This document shows, in pieces, positions 35,470 to 44,378 of a stretch of 64,000 nucleotides of DNA; the first letter of the stretch is position 1; every line of letters starts with the position of its first letter. The stretch is from Sinorhizobium fredii USDA 257 (GTDB lineage Bacteria > Pseudomonadota > Alphaproteobacteria > Rhizobiales > Rhizobiaceae): assembly GCF_000265205.3 (NCBI RefSeq), contig NC_018000.1, positions 2,914,001-2,978,000 on the forward strand, read 5' to 3'. Below the pieces are notes generated by a model. The model was not told where the DNA came from. It did no database searches and saw only the letters and a program-made list of their open reading frames with translations. The translations under genes and the position numbers were made by a program.

Positions 35470-35986
35470 TCAGCAAGACGGCTCCCGCCTCGCATGTTCG
35501 GCGCGCGCCTGGCAAGGCAACTCAAACTTTCCGCGCCAAATGCCCGCTGATCGAGAACGCGCGTTCTCCTGAGCATCTGCATAGGCTCCCTTGCTGTACC
35601 GCTCCCAATCCACCGCATTCCCGACCTCCACGAGCCAGCGATTGACCTCGCGTCCGTCGGCACGAAAGCAGACACCGACGAAACGATCATAGCGGTCGCG
35701 CTCGAGGATCTCGCAGCGGGTGGGGCGGGAAGCTGCCAGGAACCTGTCAAGTGAGAATGCTGCCTCCTTGCGGCAGCGATAGGTGCCGCCGTCGCCATCC
35801 CCCGCATCTTTGCCAGCTCTCCGGTGCATCGAGGCCGTGCAGCCGAATGCGCTCTCCTCTGATTTCAATGGTATCGCCGTCGATGGTCGGACGGCCGGTG
35901 ATGTCGTCAGCGGCGACCGCCGAACTGAACGGAGCAATCGCGAGCGCGATGGCGGCGACTGCAGACGGGATAGAGACACACTTCAT
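35470..35986 (-). pseudogene. Thermonuclease, second copy, frameshifted in a G-run
   Basis: The N-terminal half (signal peptide to VAA, then IDGDTIEIRGERIRLHG, LDAPESWQRCG) is open from ATG 35986. The C-terminal half (GDGDGGTYRC, RYDRFVGVC, WLVEVGNAVDWERY) is open in the next frame. The shift is one extra G: five Gs here against four in the intact copy at 24253-24765. It also lacks one codon before the IDGDT motif. Full-length enzyme would need frameshifting. Confidence 0.85.
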
Positions 35987-36067
35987 GGAGTTGTTTCTTC
36001 CGTGAACCGACCATTCTGTCAATTGGCCAAGGCCCGGCGCACTTTGAACCACGTCGGGCCTCGTCGG

Positions 36068-37072
36068 TTACGCGAAGAGGAAGTCGGCGGCCGAGAACAT
36101 GGAAGCGTTAATCGTACCGTTGATGTCTTTGATACGAATCGTGAAATCCTCACCGGTCGACAACTCGCCGCGGACCACCACGTCGCCCTGAGAGGCGTCA
36201 TAGGCCCAGACCGATGCCACGTTGGTGCTCTCATCCATGTTGTCGGCATAGGTATTTATGCCGAGGTTCTCGATCACGATCCGGTCGACACCGTCCTGCC
36301 AGTCCCAGATCACGTCCGTGTTGCTCTCAACAAGTACGGCCTGGCCCTTGAAGACGAACGTGTCGGCATCTAGTCCGCCATAGAGCTGATCGCTCCCACC
36401 GCCGCCGATCAGGGTGTCGACGCCATCGCCGCCTTGCAACACGTCGTTGTCGCCGCCGCCGTCCAGGTAGTCGTTACCTGTGCCGCCGAGCAGCAAGTCG
36501 TCGCCGGCATCGCCAGTCATCTGGTCATTGTCTGCGCCACCATCCAGGGTGTCATTGCCCCCGCCAGCCGCGATCCGATCATCTCCGGCTTCGCCATAGA
36601 GTTCATCAACGCCCGCCTCGGTGTCGAGAATGTCGTTACCGTCGCCGCCCCAGAGGCGGTTGTTTTCCGAGCCGCCGTCCAAGGTGTCATTGCCGACTCC
36701 GCCATAGAGCCAATCGTCACCGGACTGGCCTTTCAGCAGATCATTGCCACCTTCACCATAGATCGTGTCATTTCCTGCGCCGCCTCCGACAGCCTGGAAG
36801 ACCGGCTGGCCTCCGAATCCCGGCCACGGATGCGTTTGGCCGTTGAAGCCATCATCGCCGTCGCCAGCGTAGATCACATCGTTGCCAGCGCCGCCATCAA
36901 TGTATTCCCGGCCTGCTCCGCCGTAGATCGTGTCATTTCCGCTACCCGCAACGAAGATGTCGTCTCCGTCGCCACCCTCGGCATAGTCGTCACCAGCTTT
37001 GAGATCAAATACATCCCAATCGATGGTGCCGATAAAGCTGTCGTTGTTCAGAGTGCCGTTGTAACTCGCCAT
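36068..37072 (-). CDS. RTX calcium-binding repeat protein
   Basis: 334 residues, AAGGAG before ATG 37072. Almost the whole length is RTX repeats (GNDTIYGGAG, GNDVIYAGDGDD, GNDTLDGGS and so on), a parallel beta-roll that folds with calcium after type I secretion. The C-terminal 75 residues (VIWDWQDGVDRIVIENLG, DFTIRIKDINGTI) form the usual capping and secretion region. No enzyme domain is present, so it may be a surface or matrix protein. Its neighbour on the same strand is a serralysin, 1.6 kb further on. Confidence 0.88.
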   Translation of the reverse strand: MASYNGTLNNDSFIGTIDWDVFDLKAGDDYAEGGDGDDIFVAGSGNDTIYGGAGREYIDGGAGNDVIYAGDGDDGFNGQTHPWPGFGGQPVFQAVGGGAGNDTIYGEGGNDLLKGQSGDDWLYGGVGNDTLDGGSENNRLWGGDGNDILDTEAGVDELYGEAGDDRIAAGGGNDTLDGGADNDQMTGDAGDDLLLGGTGNDYLDGGGDNDVLQGGDGVDTLIGGGGSDQLYGGLDADTFVFKGQAVLVESNTDVIWDWQDGVDRIVIENLGINTYADNMDESTNVASVWAYDASQGDVVVRGELSTGEDFTIRIKDINGTINASMFSAADFLFA

Positions 37073-37179
37073 AATCGGCTCCTTGAGTTAAGGTTGAGCG
37101 CCGGCACGCTACCATACTACAGGTAGCATTTACATACGGCAATTTTGCCTGAACGAGCAGTCTGTTCCTCCGGAAATTA

Positions 37180-37262
37180 ATCTACGTGGAGCAGCGACGT
37201 CGCCGCGTTGCGGGACTTCCATTTCGGCTGGTGCTTGAAGCAGAATCAGTGCGGCTCGGCAC
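37180..37262 (-). pseudogene. Decayed copy of the 55-residue zinc-finger gene
   Basis: Aligns with the 3' half of 25327-25494 at DNA level. The Trp codon of EPNWFC is TGA here (EPH-stop-FC), then FKHQPKWKSRN follows. Clearly non-functional. Confidence 0.65.
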
Positions 37263-37370
37263 GTTGCCCTGTCCTGCTGGCGCCGATGTGTTTCCCGCCG
37301 CCTTGCGAATGCCGACGGATCGTCAGGTGTTCAACCGAGCATCTGCCGCGCTTCTGCAACGCACGCCATC

Positions 37371-37665
37371 TCACCGGGTGGTGAGTTGCTGCTGCACGCT
37401 CTCGGCATAGCCGTCGGTCGCCGGCTTGGCCATGAACATGTAGACCAGGTCGTCGCAGCCGAGGCCGCAGCCCTGACGCTCTCTCGGATTCGGCCAGCGG
37501 TGGCAGGTGCCGCCAATCATGGCAATGAAATCGCGGATGGTAGTTTCCGGACCGAGCCTCTCGAGCAGGCGGGCGACATTTTATTGGCCCTTGCGGCAAC
37601 TGATTGCACGTCAGCGCCATGTGAGGCAGCTTGAATTCGGCGAGCGTTTTCGGCTTTTCCGGCAT
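37371..37665 (-). pseudogene. Small rhizobial protein, frameshifted
   Basis: Strong GAGGAGG before ATG 37665, then MPEKPKTLAEFKLPHMALTC. Near 37580 the sensible frame switches, with a stop in between, to VARLLERLGPETTIRDFIAMIGG and YMFMAKPATDGYAESVQQQL, ending at 37371. The second part resembles in plan the MLKRIGD region of the 25096-25334 gene. Function unknown. Confidence 0.6.
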
Positions 37666-37901
37666 GCGGAATCCTCCTCTGTCGAGGTGTCGATATCCCG
37701 CATGTCGTGAAAGGCGCCCGCACGCGCCGTATGCCCTCAATATGTTTCTGGACGTCGCCAAGTCAACGCGGCGGTTCATCGTTGCTGTGCGTTAATTGGC
37801 GCATGGGAAAAAACCTCATCAAAAAAACCACCCGCTCGATAACCCTCCCAATAGATCACGGTGTCCTAGCGCGGCATTTAAGGGTGCGCTAAAATGCTGC
37901 T

Positions 37902-38105
37902 ATGGCCCAGCGATATGAATTGAAGGATGAGGGCAACGGACTTTGGAGCGTGATTGACCGCTTCACTGGAATGCCAGCACGTTGGGAGGGGGTGCTGCAG
38001 ACTGGCTTGCAGCTATACGCTGCGGACAATCTAAACGAGTTGCTCAACCTGCTAGACGAACGCAGGCGTGCAAAGGGCAAACCAGAGCGAGACCAGCTGT
38101 TGTGA
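37902..38105 (+). CDS. Small protein, unknown
   Basis: 67 residues, YELKDEGNGLWSVIDRFTGMP then a leucine-rich helix (LYAADNLNELLNLLDERRR). The composition looks coding and rhizobial small proteins of this plan exist (Y-x-L-x-D-x-G-x-G-x-W-x-V-I-D). No strong ribosome site; start uncertain. Confidence 0.5.
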   Translation: MAQRYELKDEGNGLWSVIDRFTGMPARWEGVLQTGLQLYAADNLNELLNLLDERRRAKGKPERDQLL

Positions 38106-38397
38106 GAGGAGACGGCTACACGATAGCGATCTGGTTTAGGCGGTCGTTCTAGGCGTCCGGCTCGGTCCCACACATGCGGGGGCACAATCTGGACGTTCCT
38201 GCTAGCAGAGAAGTGAGCAGTGTCCGACGGAGATAGGATTGCGGACACTGCTCTGTCTCTCGATATGGTCATCGCCCAAGGAGGCGACGACCTACTAACC
38301 CAGAAATTGTAGAAACGTTCCAACACGAGATCAGCCGGGGCCACCGCCCTTCGCCCGATCAAACTCTTGGCAAAAAAACTGGCGAGCCGATTGCGAA
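38106..38397. other. Gap between small gene and candidate small RNA copy 2
   Basis: No gene. Holds the strong hairpin at 38216-38252. Confidence 0.4.
38216..38252. terminator. Perfect 11-bp stem-loop
   Basis: AGCAGTGTCCG pairs perfectly with CGGACACTGCT across a 15-base loop. Flanks GAGA and TCTC could extend it. It stands 110 bases after the small gene at 37902 and may end its transcript; no long T-run. Confidence 0.4.
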
Positions 38398-38530
38398 GCT
38401 GAATTGTCGCAGTAAAAAGAGTCTAACACTCTGCGGGCGGTGCTTGCATCCGAACGAACCGCGCGAGATTTGATTCGCCTGTGAAGTCGAACGCTCGGGC
38501 TCTGGTCGGAATCAGCGAGGGGCCTTTTCT
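38398..38530 (+). ncRNA. Candidate small RNA, copy 2
   Basis: Aligns with 24038-24181 over its length, including GCTGAATTGTCGCAGT and CCTGTGAAGTCGAACGCTCGG. The end is less well paired but still GC-rich, followed by CCTTTTCTTT. It points towards, and is convergent with, the zinc-binding-motif gene at 38553-38909. Confidence 0.5.
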
Positions 38531-38552
38531 TTCACAGAGGCTCGAAGCCTTT

Positions 38553-38909
38553 TCACTTAGTCACATACCGGAGGCGCGTGAACTGATTAGGCCCTGCGGT
38601 GTTGTATTCGCACTTGGAGCACTCATAGATCCTTCGTCCGGTACTCGATTGATAGCCAACAGCTAGCATGATGGTGGGAGGAAACGCGCAGTGGCAAAGC
38701 TCGTATCCCATAACCCTCGCCACTTCTGCTTCCGCGACTGCCAGCTGTTTGGTGCTGCTCTCTATGGCCAAGGCTGCAGCCTCCCGTTTGTCCTCGGGTA
38801 ACAGATCTTTTGCATCCTTAAAGATACCCAGCAGACCTCGGACGGCATCGAATGCCATTTCTGCAGCGCCAGCTTTTCGAGAGAAGCTCGCTGGATCGAA
38901 GTGGTTCAT
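38553..38909 (-). CDS. Small protein with C-terminal zinc knuckle
   Basis: 118 residues from ATG 38909 (AAAGGAAAG upstream). The N-terminal 70 residues are helical (FDAVRGLLGIFKDAKDLLP). The C-terminal part has CHC and CSKC pairs around YQSSTGRRIYE, a likely zinc ribbon. Seems intact. Function unknown; the ribbon resembles those of phage and accessory small proteins. Confidence 0.6.
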   Translation of the reverse strand: MNHFDPASFSRKAGAAEMAFDAVRGLLGIFKDAKDLLPEDKREAAALAIESSTKQLAVAEAEVARVMGYELCHCAFPPTIMLAVGYQSSTGRRIYECSKCEYNTAGPNQFTRLRYVTK

Positions 38910-39157
38910 AAGGCTTTCCTTTCCGAGCACCAGATCTGTCGAAAGGTGGGAAAAACGGCACATCCCGGGTAAGCAGTGACACAAGAGCATCCGTGGAGGG
39001 GTTTCAGAACCCGTCTTTTGCGGTCTTGATCGTGACAGAGTAGGTGAAGTTGTCCAGTAAGCCGTTCTGACTAGCCTGATAGGCTTGTTGGGTCTGGGTC
39101 GACGAGCCGGTCACACGACAATGCGGCGTTTCGGCGGATCCGTGCGTTAATAAGCGC

Positions 39158-39683
39158 ACGGCCAGAGCTTCATCAAAAAAGCCGCCTGATACGCCTCCGC
39201 CAGACCCATGCCGGCGCGCGTCGATCCCTGCGTCGCGATGCTCGTCGACAAGCCGCCAAAGGGCCGGAATGGGCCTTCGAGGTGAAATGGGATGGCTATC
39301 GGTTGGCGCTTCATATCGAACCTGACAGGATCCGCATCATCGCACGGGGTGGGTACGACTGGAGGAACCGCTTTCCGCCAATCGTCGCCGAGGCGGCGGC
39401 AGCTCCCGCTCACGACGGCTATACTTGATAGCGAGCCGGTCATTCTCGACAAGCAGGGCCGATCCGATTTCGGCATGCTGCAGCGCGCCCTCGGCCGCCG
39501 TCCGTCCGCGCATGAGCCCGGCGAAATCATCCTTTTTGCCTTTGATCTCCTCTATCTTAATGGCCGCGACCTGCGCCGACTGCCGCAGCGGGAGCGCCGA
39601 TGCAAGTTGGAGCCACTTGTTGCAGGCCGTGAGGGCGCCATTCGCTTGTCTGAACAGGTTGAGGCAGACGGCGACGAGTTTCT
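39158..39683 (+). pseudogene. DNA ligase, second copy, start codon lost and 3' end replaced
   Basis: Similar at DNA level to 26269-26780. The ATG is ACG here; several small indels break the frame, although the FEVKWDGYRLALH region that is shifted in the first copy is intact at DNA level. The frame from 39292 reads ILDKQGRSDFGML and FDLLYLNGRDLRRLP. At 39683 (after GACGAGTTTCTG) the ligase sequence stops and zinc-ribbon sequence begins. Confidence 0.8.
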
Positions 39684-39884
39684 GACGAGATCACTTTCGC
39701 GAATCTTCCCGAATGGTGCGACGTTCTATGCAAGTGCCGACGCTGCGGTGACATCGACAGGCGCTTGCCACGCGGCTTCGGCAAAGGCCAGAGAATTCTT
39801 CGCCTCGAAGGGCGAATGCGATGCAAGAAGTGTGAAAACAGGGACGGCAAAACGACGATCTTGATAGGAAAGCCCCGACAATAA
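39684..39884 (+). pseudogene. Zinc-ribbon gene fragment fused to the ligase remnant
   Basis: Frame DEITFANLPEWCDVLCKCRRCG, then GFGKGQRILRLEGRMRCKKCENRDG to TAA at 39882-39884. It is a close relative of the 82-residue gene at 24835-25083, missing its N-terminus and start codon. Read in the same direction as the ligase remnant but in another frame. Confidence 0.7.
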
Positions 39885-40192
39885 GGAGAAAGGGCTATGC
39901 GCCGTAGACGCGGAAATCGATCTGATCCCTGAACAGGACACCATTAATCCGGATCGCGACACCAGTCATCTGCGGCTCGCTAGCTCGCGCAGATCCCCGT
40001 TCGACGCGGCGCCGCGCCAAGTGCGACCACAATCAATATGCGCGCGCCGATCGGACGAAGGTCCGTTACGCTTCCAGACTTTGCGCAGGCGCGCCTTCAG
40101 TCTGAAGTCCCAGCCCGGAACACGTCATGCTGGTCTGGATTGGTAGGCAGGTTGCAGCCACATGGACATCAATGTGAGGAAAGGAACTTCGA
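39885..40192. other. Intergenic region before the repeat-protein genes
   Basis: No gene or repeat seen; expected to hold the promoter of the 40193 gene. Confidence 0.4.
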
Positions 40193-40762
40193 ATGCGGTA
40201 TTTCATCAGGACGGCCCTCGCGGCAGGCCTTCTCGCGGGCACGACGCTGGGCGCATTCGCGCAATCGAGCACGACCGTCGGTACCGGCGGCACCAGTGCG
40301 GGCGGCGGCACCTCAAGCAGCACCGTCGGAACAGGCGGGAGCTCGGCTGGCGGCAATTGCGATCCGAACACCAGCGATTGCCAATCCGGCTCGGCATCGA
40401 CCCTCGGAACGGGCGGTTCTTCGGCCGGCGGCGGCACGTCGAGCAGTTCCGTCGGTACGGGAGGCTCGGCCGCCGGTTCCGGTAGTGGTTCCGCTTCGAC
40501 CCTTGGTACCGGCGGCTCTTCGGCAGGCGGCGGAAGCTCCAGCAGCTCTGTCGGGACCGGTGGTTCAGCCGCCGGGTCGGGTGACGCAGGATCGTCTTCC
40601 ACCCTGGGGGCGGGCGCCTCCACATCGGGCGAGACCACCGGCAGCGTCAAGAGAGATGAAAACAGTGCCCGGGACGCCGCCCAGGATGACGAGAGCAACA
40701 AGGATTGTCCTCCTGGCCTGGCCAAGAAGGACGGCTCGAAGGGAAACAGGCCGTCCTGTTGA
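40193..40762 (+). CDS. Exported Gly/Ser/Thr-rich repeat protein 1
   Basis: 189 residues, signal peptide ending GAFA-Q (about 23), AAAGGAA upstream. The mature part is built from imperfect repeats of about 14 residues such as STVGTGGSSAGGGTSS and STLGTGGSSAGG (residues about 26-145), followed by a charged tail ending CPPGLAKKDGSKGNRPSC. Two further genes of the same style follow. Probably disordered or a fibrous periplasmic/secreted protein. Not a family I can name. Confidence 0.75.
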   Translation: MRYFIRTALAAGLLAGTTLGAFAQSSTTVGTGGTSAGGGTSSSTVGTGGSSAGGNCDPNTSDCQSGSASTLGTGGSSAGGGTSSSSVGTGGSAAGSGSGSASTLGTGGSSAGGGSSSSSVGTGGSAAGSGDAGSSSTLGAGASTSGETTGSVKRDENSARDAAQDDESNKDCPPGLAKKDGSKGNRPSC

Positions 40763-40825
40763 TCTTAAATCGGCTGGCTTCGGAGCGCCCTCCGAAGCCG
40801 GCTTTTCGAACGAGGAGGAGACCCG

Positions 40826-41203
40826 ATGACCTCCAATCCATTTGCACTCCCGATTGCCGCGGCAATGATCGCGACCACAATGGCTGCTCCCAACCGTGCG
40901 GAAGCGGAAGAAATCAAACTTGATGACGGTTCGACGTGCATGATCATCGAACAAGAATCGTCGAATCGGAGCGGCGCTTCCACGTCAGTTACAGTCGGGT
41001 CCGGCAGCGTATCTTCGTCCACGACGGTAGGCGGCGGCACAACAGCGAGCGGTGGGTCTGCCACCACCAGCGCCGGATCCTCGGTGACGAGCGGATCCTC
41101 CGGTGGCGAGAGCTTTGCCACCGCGAGCGTGACCCGCCCAGACGGGACGACGATCACGCGCCGTTCGGATGGGACCTGCGCAATCATCAAGCTCGAGAAA
41201 TGA
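40826..41203 (+). CDS. Exported Gly/Ser/Thr-rich protein 2
   Basis: 125 residues, signal peptide ending NRAEA-E, GAGGAGGAG upstream. Core of SVTVGSGSVSSSTTVGGG-like repeats, flanked by two similar ends: DDGSTCMIIEQE and RSDGTCAIIKLEK, each with one Cys. The paired Cys could form a disulfide closing the low-complexity loop. Lies 63 bases after the first gene. Confidence 0.7.
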   Translation: MTSNPFALPIAAAMIATTMAAPNRAEAEEIKLDDGSTCMIIEQESSNRSGASTSVTVGSGSVSSSTTVGGGTTASGGSATTSAGSSVTSGSSGGESFATASVTRPDGTTITRRSDGTCAIIKLEK

Positions 41204-41214
41204 AAGGAGCTGTC

Positions 41215-41484
41215 ATGAGTCGAGGAGCGATATTCGCTGTTGCCGTCGCGGCAGCAACGGCAATTTCCGCGCCGATTGAAGCGCAAGAGTGCGCTGCGGC
41301 TGGAACCGTCGGGACGGGCGGAAGCGCCGCAGCCGGGGGCACCTCGGCCAGCACGATCGGAACCGCGGGCACATGCAGAACCGATGGCGGAACCACGTCG
41401 TCGATCGGCGTCGGTGGAAGCGCCGCAACGGCAGAGGGAAAGGCAAAGAACCGGACGAAGATAAACGAGAATCCCTCCCAATAG
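41215..41484 (+). CDS. Exported Gly/Ser/Thr-rich protein 3, ending at a TAG inside a longer open frame
   Basis: 89 residues from ATG 41215 (AAAGGAG upstream); signal peptide ending IEA-Q, then AAGTVGTGGSAAAGGTSAST-type repeats. The frame ends CCC TCC CAA TAG CAG; after the TAG it stays open for 58 more sense codons (SKSQTKTKVTDDGLQSRTKS to LPLPQQE) up to TGA at 41659-41661. The composition of the extension is coding-like, so CAG to TAG mutation is the simplest explanation. Confidence 0.65.
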   Translation: MSRGAIFAVAVAAATAISAPIEAQECAAAGTVGTGGSAAAGGTSASTIGTAGTCRTDGGTTSSIGVGGSAATAEGKAKNRTKINENPSQ

Positions 41485-41709
41485 CAGGGTCAGTCAAAGG
41501 CTCAGGCCATCGATAAAGGCACATTCAGCAAGTCACAGACCAAGACCAAGGTTACGGACGACGGACTGCAGAGCCGGACGAAGTCCATGTCGCATGTCCC
41601 CGGCCAGAAGCCGACCAAGAGCAAGACGAAAATCCTGCTTCCCTTACCGCAGCAAGAGTGACTGCGGCATCTACCGCTTTGGCGCCGCCGAACCGATCGG
41701 TGGCCATGA

Positions 41710-41943
41710 CGTCCCCTGAATGGACTTCGGCCGCTGCTTAGATGCAGCAAATGCGGGAATAGGGAAGGAAATGGCCTTGAAATCGGCAGGGCATACGGCG
41801 GTGGAGAATGGGAACGCATGCGCGATCGATACCGTGTCGAGTTTGACGAGCTGTGGCCCGTAGCCATGACCGACCACGCGAACCCGACGACTGCGGTGTT
41901 CCCCGAAAACCACTTCCACAGGAAGCGGCGTTACGTCAGATAA
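41710..41943 (+). pseudogene. Third zinc-ribbon relative, N-terminally truncated
   Basis: Frame RPLLRCSKCGNREGNGLEIG, then WERMRDRYRVEFDELWP to TAA at 41941-41943. RCSKCGNREG matches the second Cys pair of the 24835 gene (CTDCGNKGG). No start codon after the in-frame TGA at 41707-41709. A truncated gene or one with an upstream frameshift. Confidence 0.55.
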
Positions 41944-42144
41944 GAAAGTGGAGGAAATGCGACGAGTGCTGACCAGCGTACCATGATGTCCATCGCGCTT
42001 GTTGCCGCGATCGCCCTTGCCGTGGCGTCACTGATTGGAATATTTCTCGCCTGATGGCCTGGTTGGAAAGCAAGTCACTGATCTCGAATAATAATCCACT
42101 CGGTCTCAAATTCGAGCCGGTCGCTTGAAAGGTAAGGTGAGCTT

Positions 42145-42441
42145 TTTTAGCTCTGCTTGGAGCGGAAACGGCCAAACAAGATGATCCGCCAAGCGCTGAG
42201 GCGATCCCGCTCACCCTGAGAGAGCCATGCCCCGACTGCGGCGGCCGGATGCGCATCATCGAGATCTTCCGACGCGGTCAGAAACCCAGATCCCGGCACC
42301 ACCGAGAAAGCAGGCCGCATGACAGGGTGCCCGTCACATTGGCCAAAGCCGATAAACACGCCGCATTCCGTGATTGCATCGCTCTGCGCGCAATAGCGTT
42401 GAGCATCGCAAGAGGATCGTGCCCACTGGAGTGGTGTAACT
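42145..42441 (+). pseudogene. IS91-family transposase, C-terminal fragment
   Basis: The frame contains EPCPDCGGRMRIIEIFRRGQ, a zinc-binding C-terminal motif I know from IS91-like transposases of rhizobia. No catalytic region remains. The fragment's last codons run into the left end of the IS256-type element at 42429, which probably interrupted it. Confidence 0.65.
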
Positions 42442-43825
42442 GACGGCTTTGGTCGCCGTGCTCTCCGGCGTAGGCCGGACTGATCAGCGTGCCACTGCCG
42501 GCAGGCTGATGAGCGGATCATCACTCATCTGGCTAATAGTTTCCAGTGTCATGTAGCGAGCCCGCTGCACGGCCCACTCGTCATTTTGTTCAAGCAGCAA
42601 TGCGCCGACGAGGCGGACGATGGCATCGTCGTTGGGAAAGATGCCAACGACGTCGGTGCGCCGCTTGATCTCGCCATTGAGTCGCTCGATCGGATTGATC
42701 GAGTGTAGCTTGACGCGGTGCTCCTTGGGGAAGCTCATGTAGGCGAGGACGTCGTGCTCGGCCTCGTCCATGATGGCGGCGAGCTTCGGCACTTTCGGGC
42801 GGATCTGGTCGGCGACGGCGCGCCATTGCAGGCTTGCCGCCTCTGCCGTCTCCTGGGCGAAGGCGGTGGCAATGAAGGCCGACACGACACGACGGCCACT
42901 CTTTCCGGCATGCGCCAGCACGTTGCGAGCGAAATGAACCCTGCAGCGCTGCCAGGTGGCGCACAGAACTTTGGAAACCGCCGCCTTGATGCCTTCGTGG
43001 GCATCGGAAACGACGAGCCTGACGCCGCGCAGGCCACGCCGAGTTAGCTTGCGCAGGAACTCTGTCCAGATCGGCTCGGCTTCCGATGTGCCGACCTCCA
43101 TGCCCAGCACCTCGCGCCGGCCGTCCGTGTTGACGCCGACGGCGATGATCACAGCGACGGAGACGATGCGGCCGCCGCGGCGCACCTTCAGGTAGGTGGC
43201 ATCGACCCACAGATATGGCCAGTCGCCCTCGATCGGCCGGTCGAGAAAGGCCTTCACCTTGCCGTCGATCTCCTCGCAGAGCCGGCTGACCTGGCTCTTG
43301 GAGACGCCGCTCATGCCCATGGCCTTGACCAGGTCGTCGACCGAGCGGGTCGAGATGCCCTGAATGTAAGCCTCCTGGATCACCGCCGTCAGCGCCTTCT
43401 CAGCCATGCGCCGCGGCTCCAGGAACGAAGGGAAGTAGGTGCCTTTCCTGAGCTTGGGGATGCGCAGCTCGACGGTGCCGGCTCGCGTCTCCCAGTCCCG
43501 GTCGCGATATCCGTTGCGCTGGGCCGTGCGCAACGGGTTCTTCTCGCCATAGCCGGCGCCGGTGGAGGCACCCACCTCCATCTCCATCAGCCGTTCAGCG
43601 GCAAAGCCGATCATCTCGCGCAGAATATCGGCGTCGGGGGTCTTCTCCACGAGCATGCGCAGGTTCATCATGGCATCGGTCATCGGTGCTTCCTTCGAAT
43701 CAGGTTGGTGTGAGCAACCCGACCCTACCGGGGAACATCGATGACCGCTGCTAGCCGCTCGCTCGCTACAGCGCTGTTGAGGGCGCGCTCCCGAGCGGCT
43801 TCGCTACCGCCGAGTTACACCACTC
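42429..43825. mobile_element. IS256-family insertion sequence
   Basis: About 1.4 kb with 12-bp perfect inverted ends: GAGTGGTGTAAC at 42429-42440 and its complement at 43814-43825, with partial similarity further in. It encodes one intact transposase on the minus strand. No target-site duplication was found at the two borders, which suggests later rearrangement or that the ends extend differently. Confidence 0.85.
42484..43683 (-). CDS. IS256-family transposase
   Basis: 399 residues, apparently complete. Shows the N-terminal [20 protein letters not shown], the DDE acids in [11 protein letters not shown] and [12 protein letters not shown], the [10 protein letters not shown] signature, and [18 protein letters not shown] with the third acid. 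It should mobilise the surrounding element. A separate 118-bp relic of the element's right end is at 48304-48421. Confidence 0.93.
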   Translation of the reverse strand: MTDAMMNLRMLVEKTPDADILREMIGFAAERLMEMEVGASTGAGYGEKNPLRTAQRNGYRDRDWETRAGTVELRIPKLRKGTYFPSFLEPRRMAEKALTAVIQEAYIQGISTRSVDDLVKAMGMSGVSKSQVSRLCEEIDGKVKAFLDRPIEGDWPYLWVDATYLKVRRGGRIVSVAVIIAVGVNTDGRREVLGMEVGTSEAEPIWTEFLRKLTRRGLRGVRLVVSDAHEGIKAAVSKVLCATWQRCRVHFARNVLAHAGKSGRRVVSAFIATAFAQETAEAASLQWRAVADQIRPKVPKLAAIMDEAEHDVLAYMSFPKEHRVKLHSINPIERLNGEIKRRTDVVGIFPNDDAIVRLVGALLLEQNDEWAVQRARYMTLETISQMSDDPLISLPAVAR

Positions 43826-43898
43826 GACGGGACACAACCAGGTCTGATTCCGCAAGTCCGGTACGTCTAATCAAATAATGATCGGCATGGCGACTTTT

Positions 43899-44186
43899 TT
43901 AGTCCTTTCCATCCAGCACAATCTTCAACGTCGTGATGATGGCGGCCGCGTCGAGAAAGGCGTCTCTAGTCTCGGCCGCGGATGGCCTATTAGCGCGCTC
44001 CGCCGCGACTGGTAGATCGGTCAGCACGTCTTTCCTGCGGTTGCTGCCTTGAATGCCGATCTCGAGCATGTCGCATATCGTGGCGCTCGAGCGGTTGAGC
44101 AGCCGCTTTATATCGAACGGGCTTAGCCGGTCTGCCTCATTCGTAGCTTTGATCAGCTCGGCGATGAACTCGGTTGTGAGGCTCAT
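43899..44186 (-). CDS. Small protein, unknown
   Basis: 95 residues, AAAGGAG 9 bases before the ATG. Mostly helical (TTEFIAELIKATNEADRL; RDAFLDAAAIITTLKIVLDG). Looks like an intact rhizobial small gene next to an IS border. No family recognised. Confidence 0.5.
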   Translation of the reverse strand: MSLTTEFIAELIKATNEADRLSPFDIKRLLNRSSATICDMLEIGIQGSNRRKDVLTDLPVAAERANRPSAAETRDAFLDAAAIITTLKIVLDGKD

Positions 44187-44378
44187 TACCGGGAGGCTCC
44201 TTTTGTCCTCGGCTTAAGTCAACACCCGTCCCAGAATACGCCAGGCTTCAGGTGAAACTGCACGAAAATAGGCGCCCCTGTGGAGCTTATTTATCCGGAA
44301 ACGGTAAAATCTCCGGCTTGGTAGACCCGCCAGAGATGGCGCACCTACAAACTCCCTCATCAGAGCGAGGGAAAGGCT

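Noticed and set aside
40936..41199. Long frame joined to the third repeat protein
   Set aside because: It is the shadow of the second repeat protein in another frame; AAAGGAG and the signal peptide place the start at 41215.
42421..43833. Target-site duplication around the IS256-type element
   Set aside because: The 8 bases outside each inverted repeat differ (GCCCACTG and GACGGGAC).
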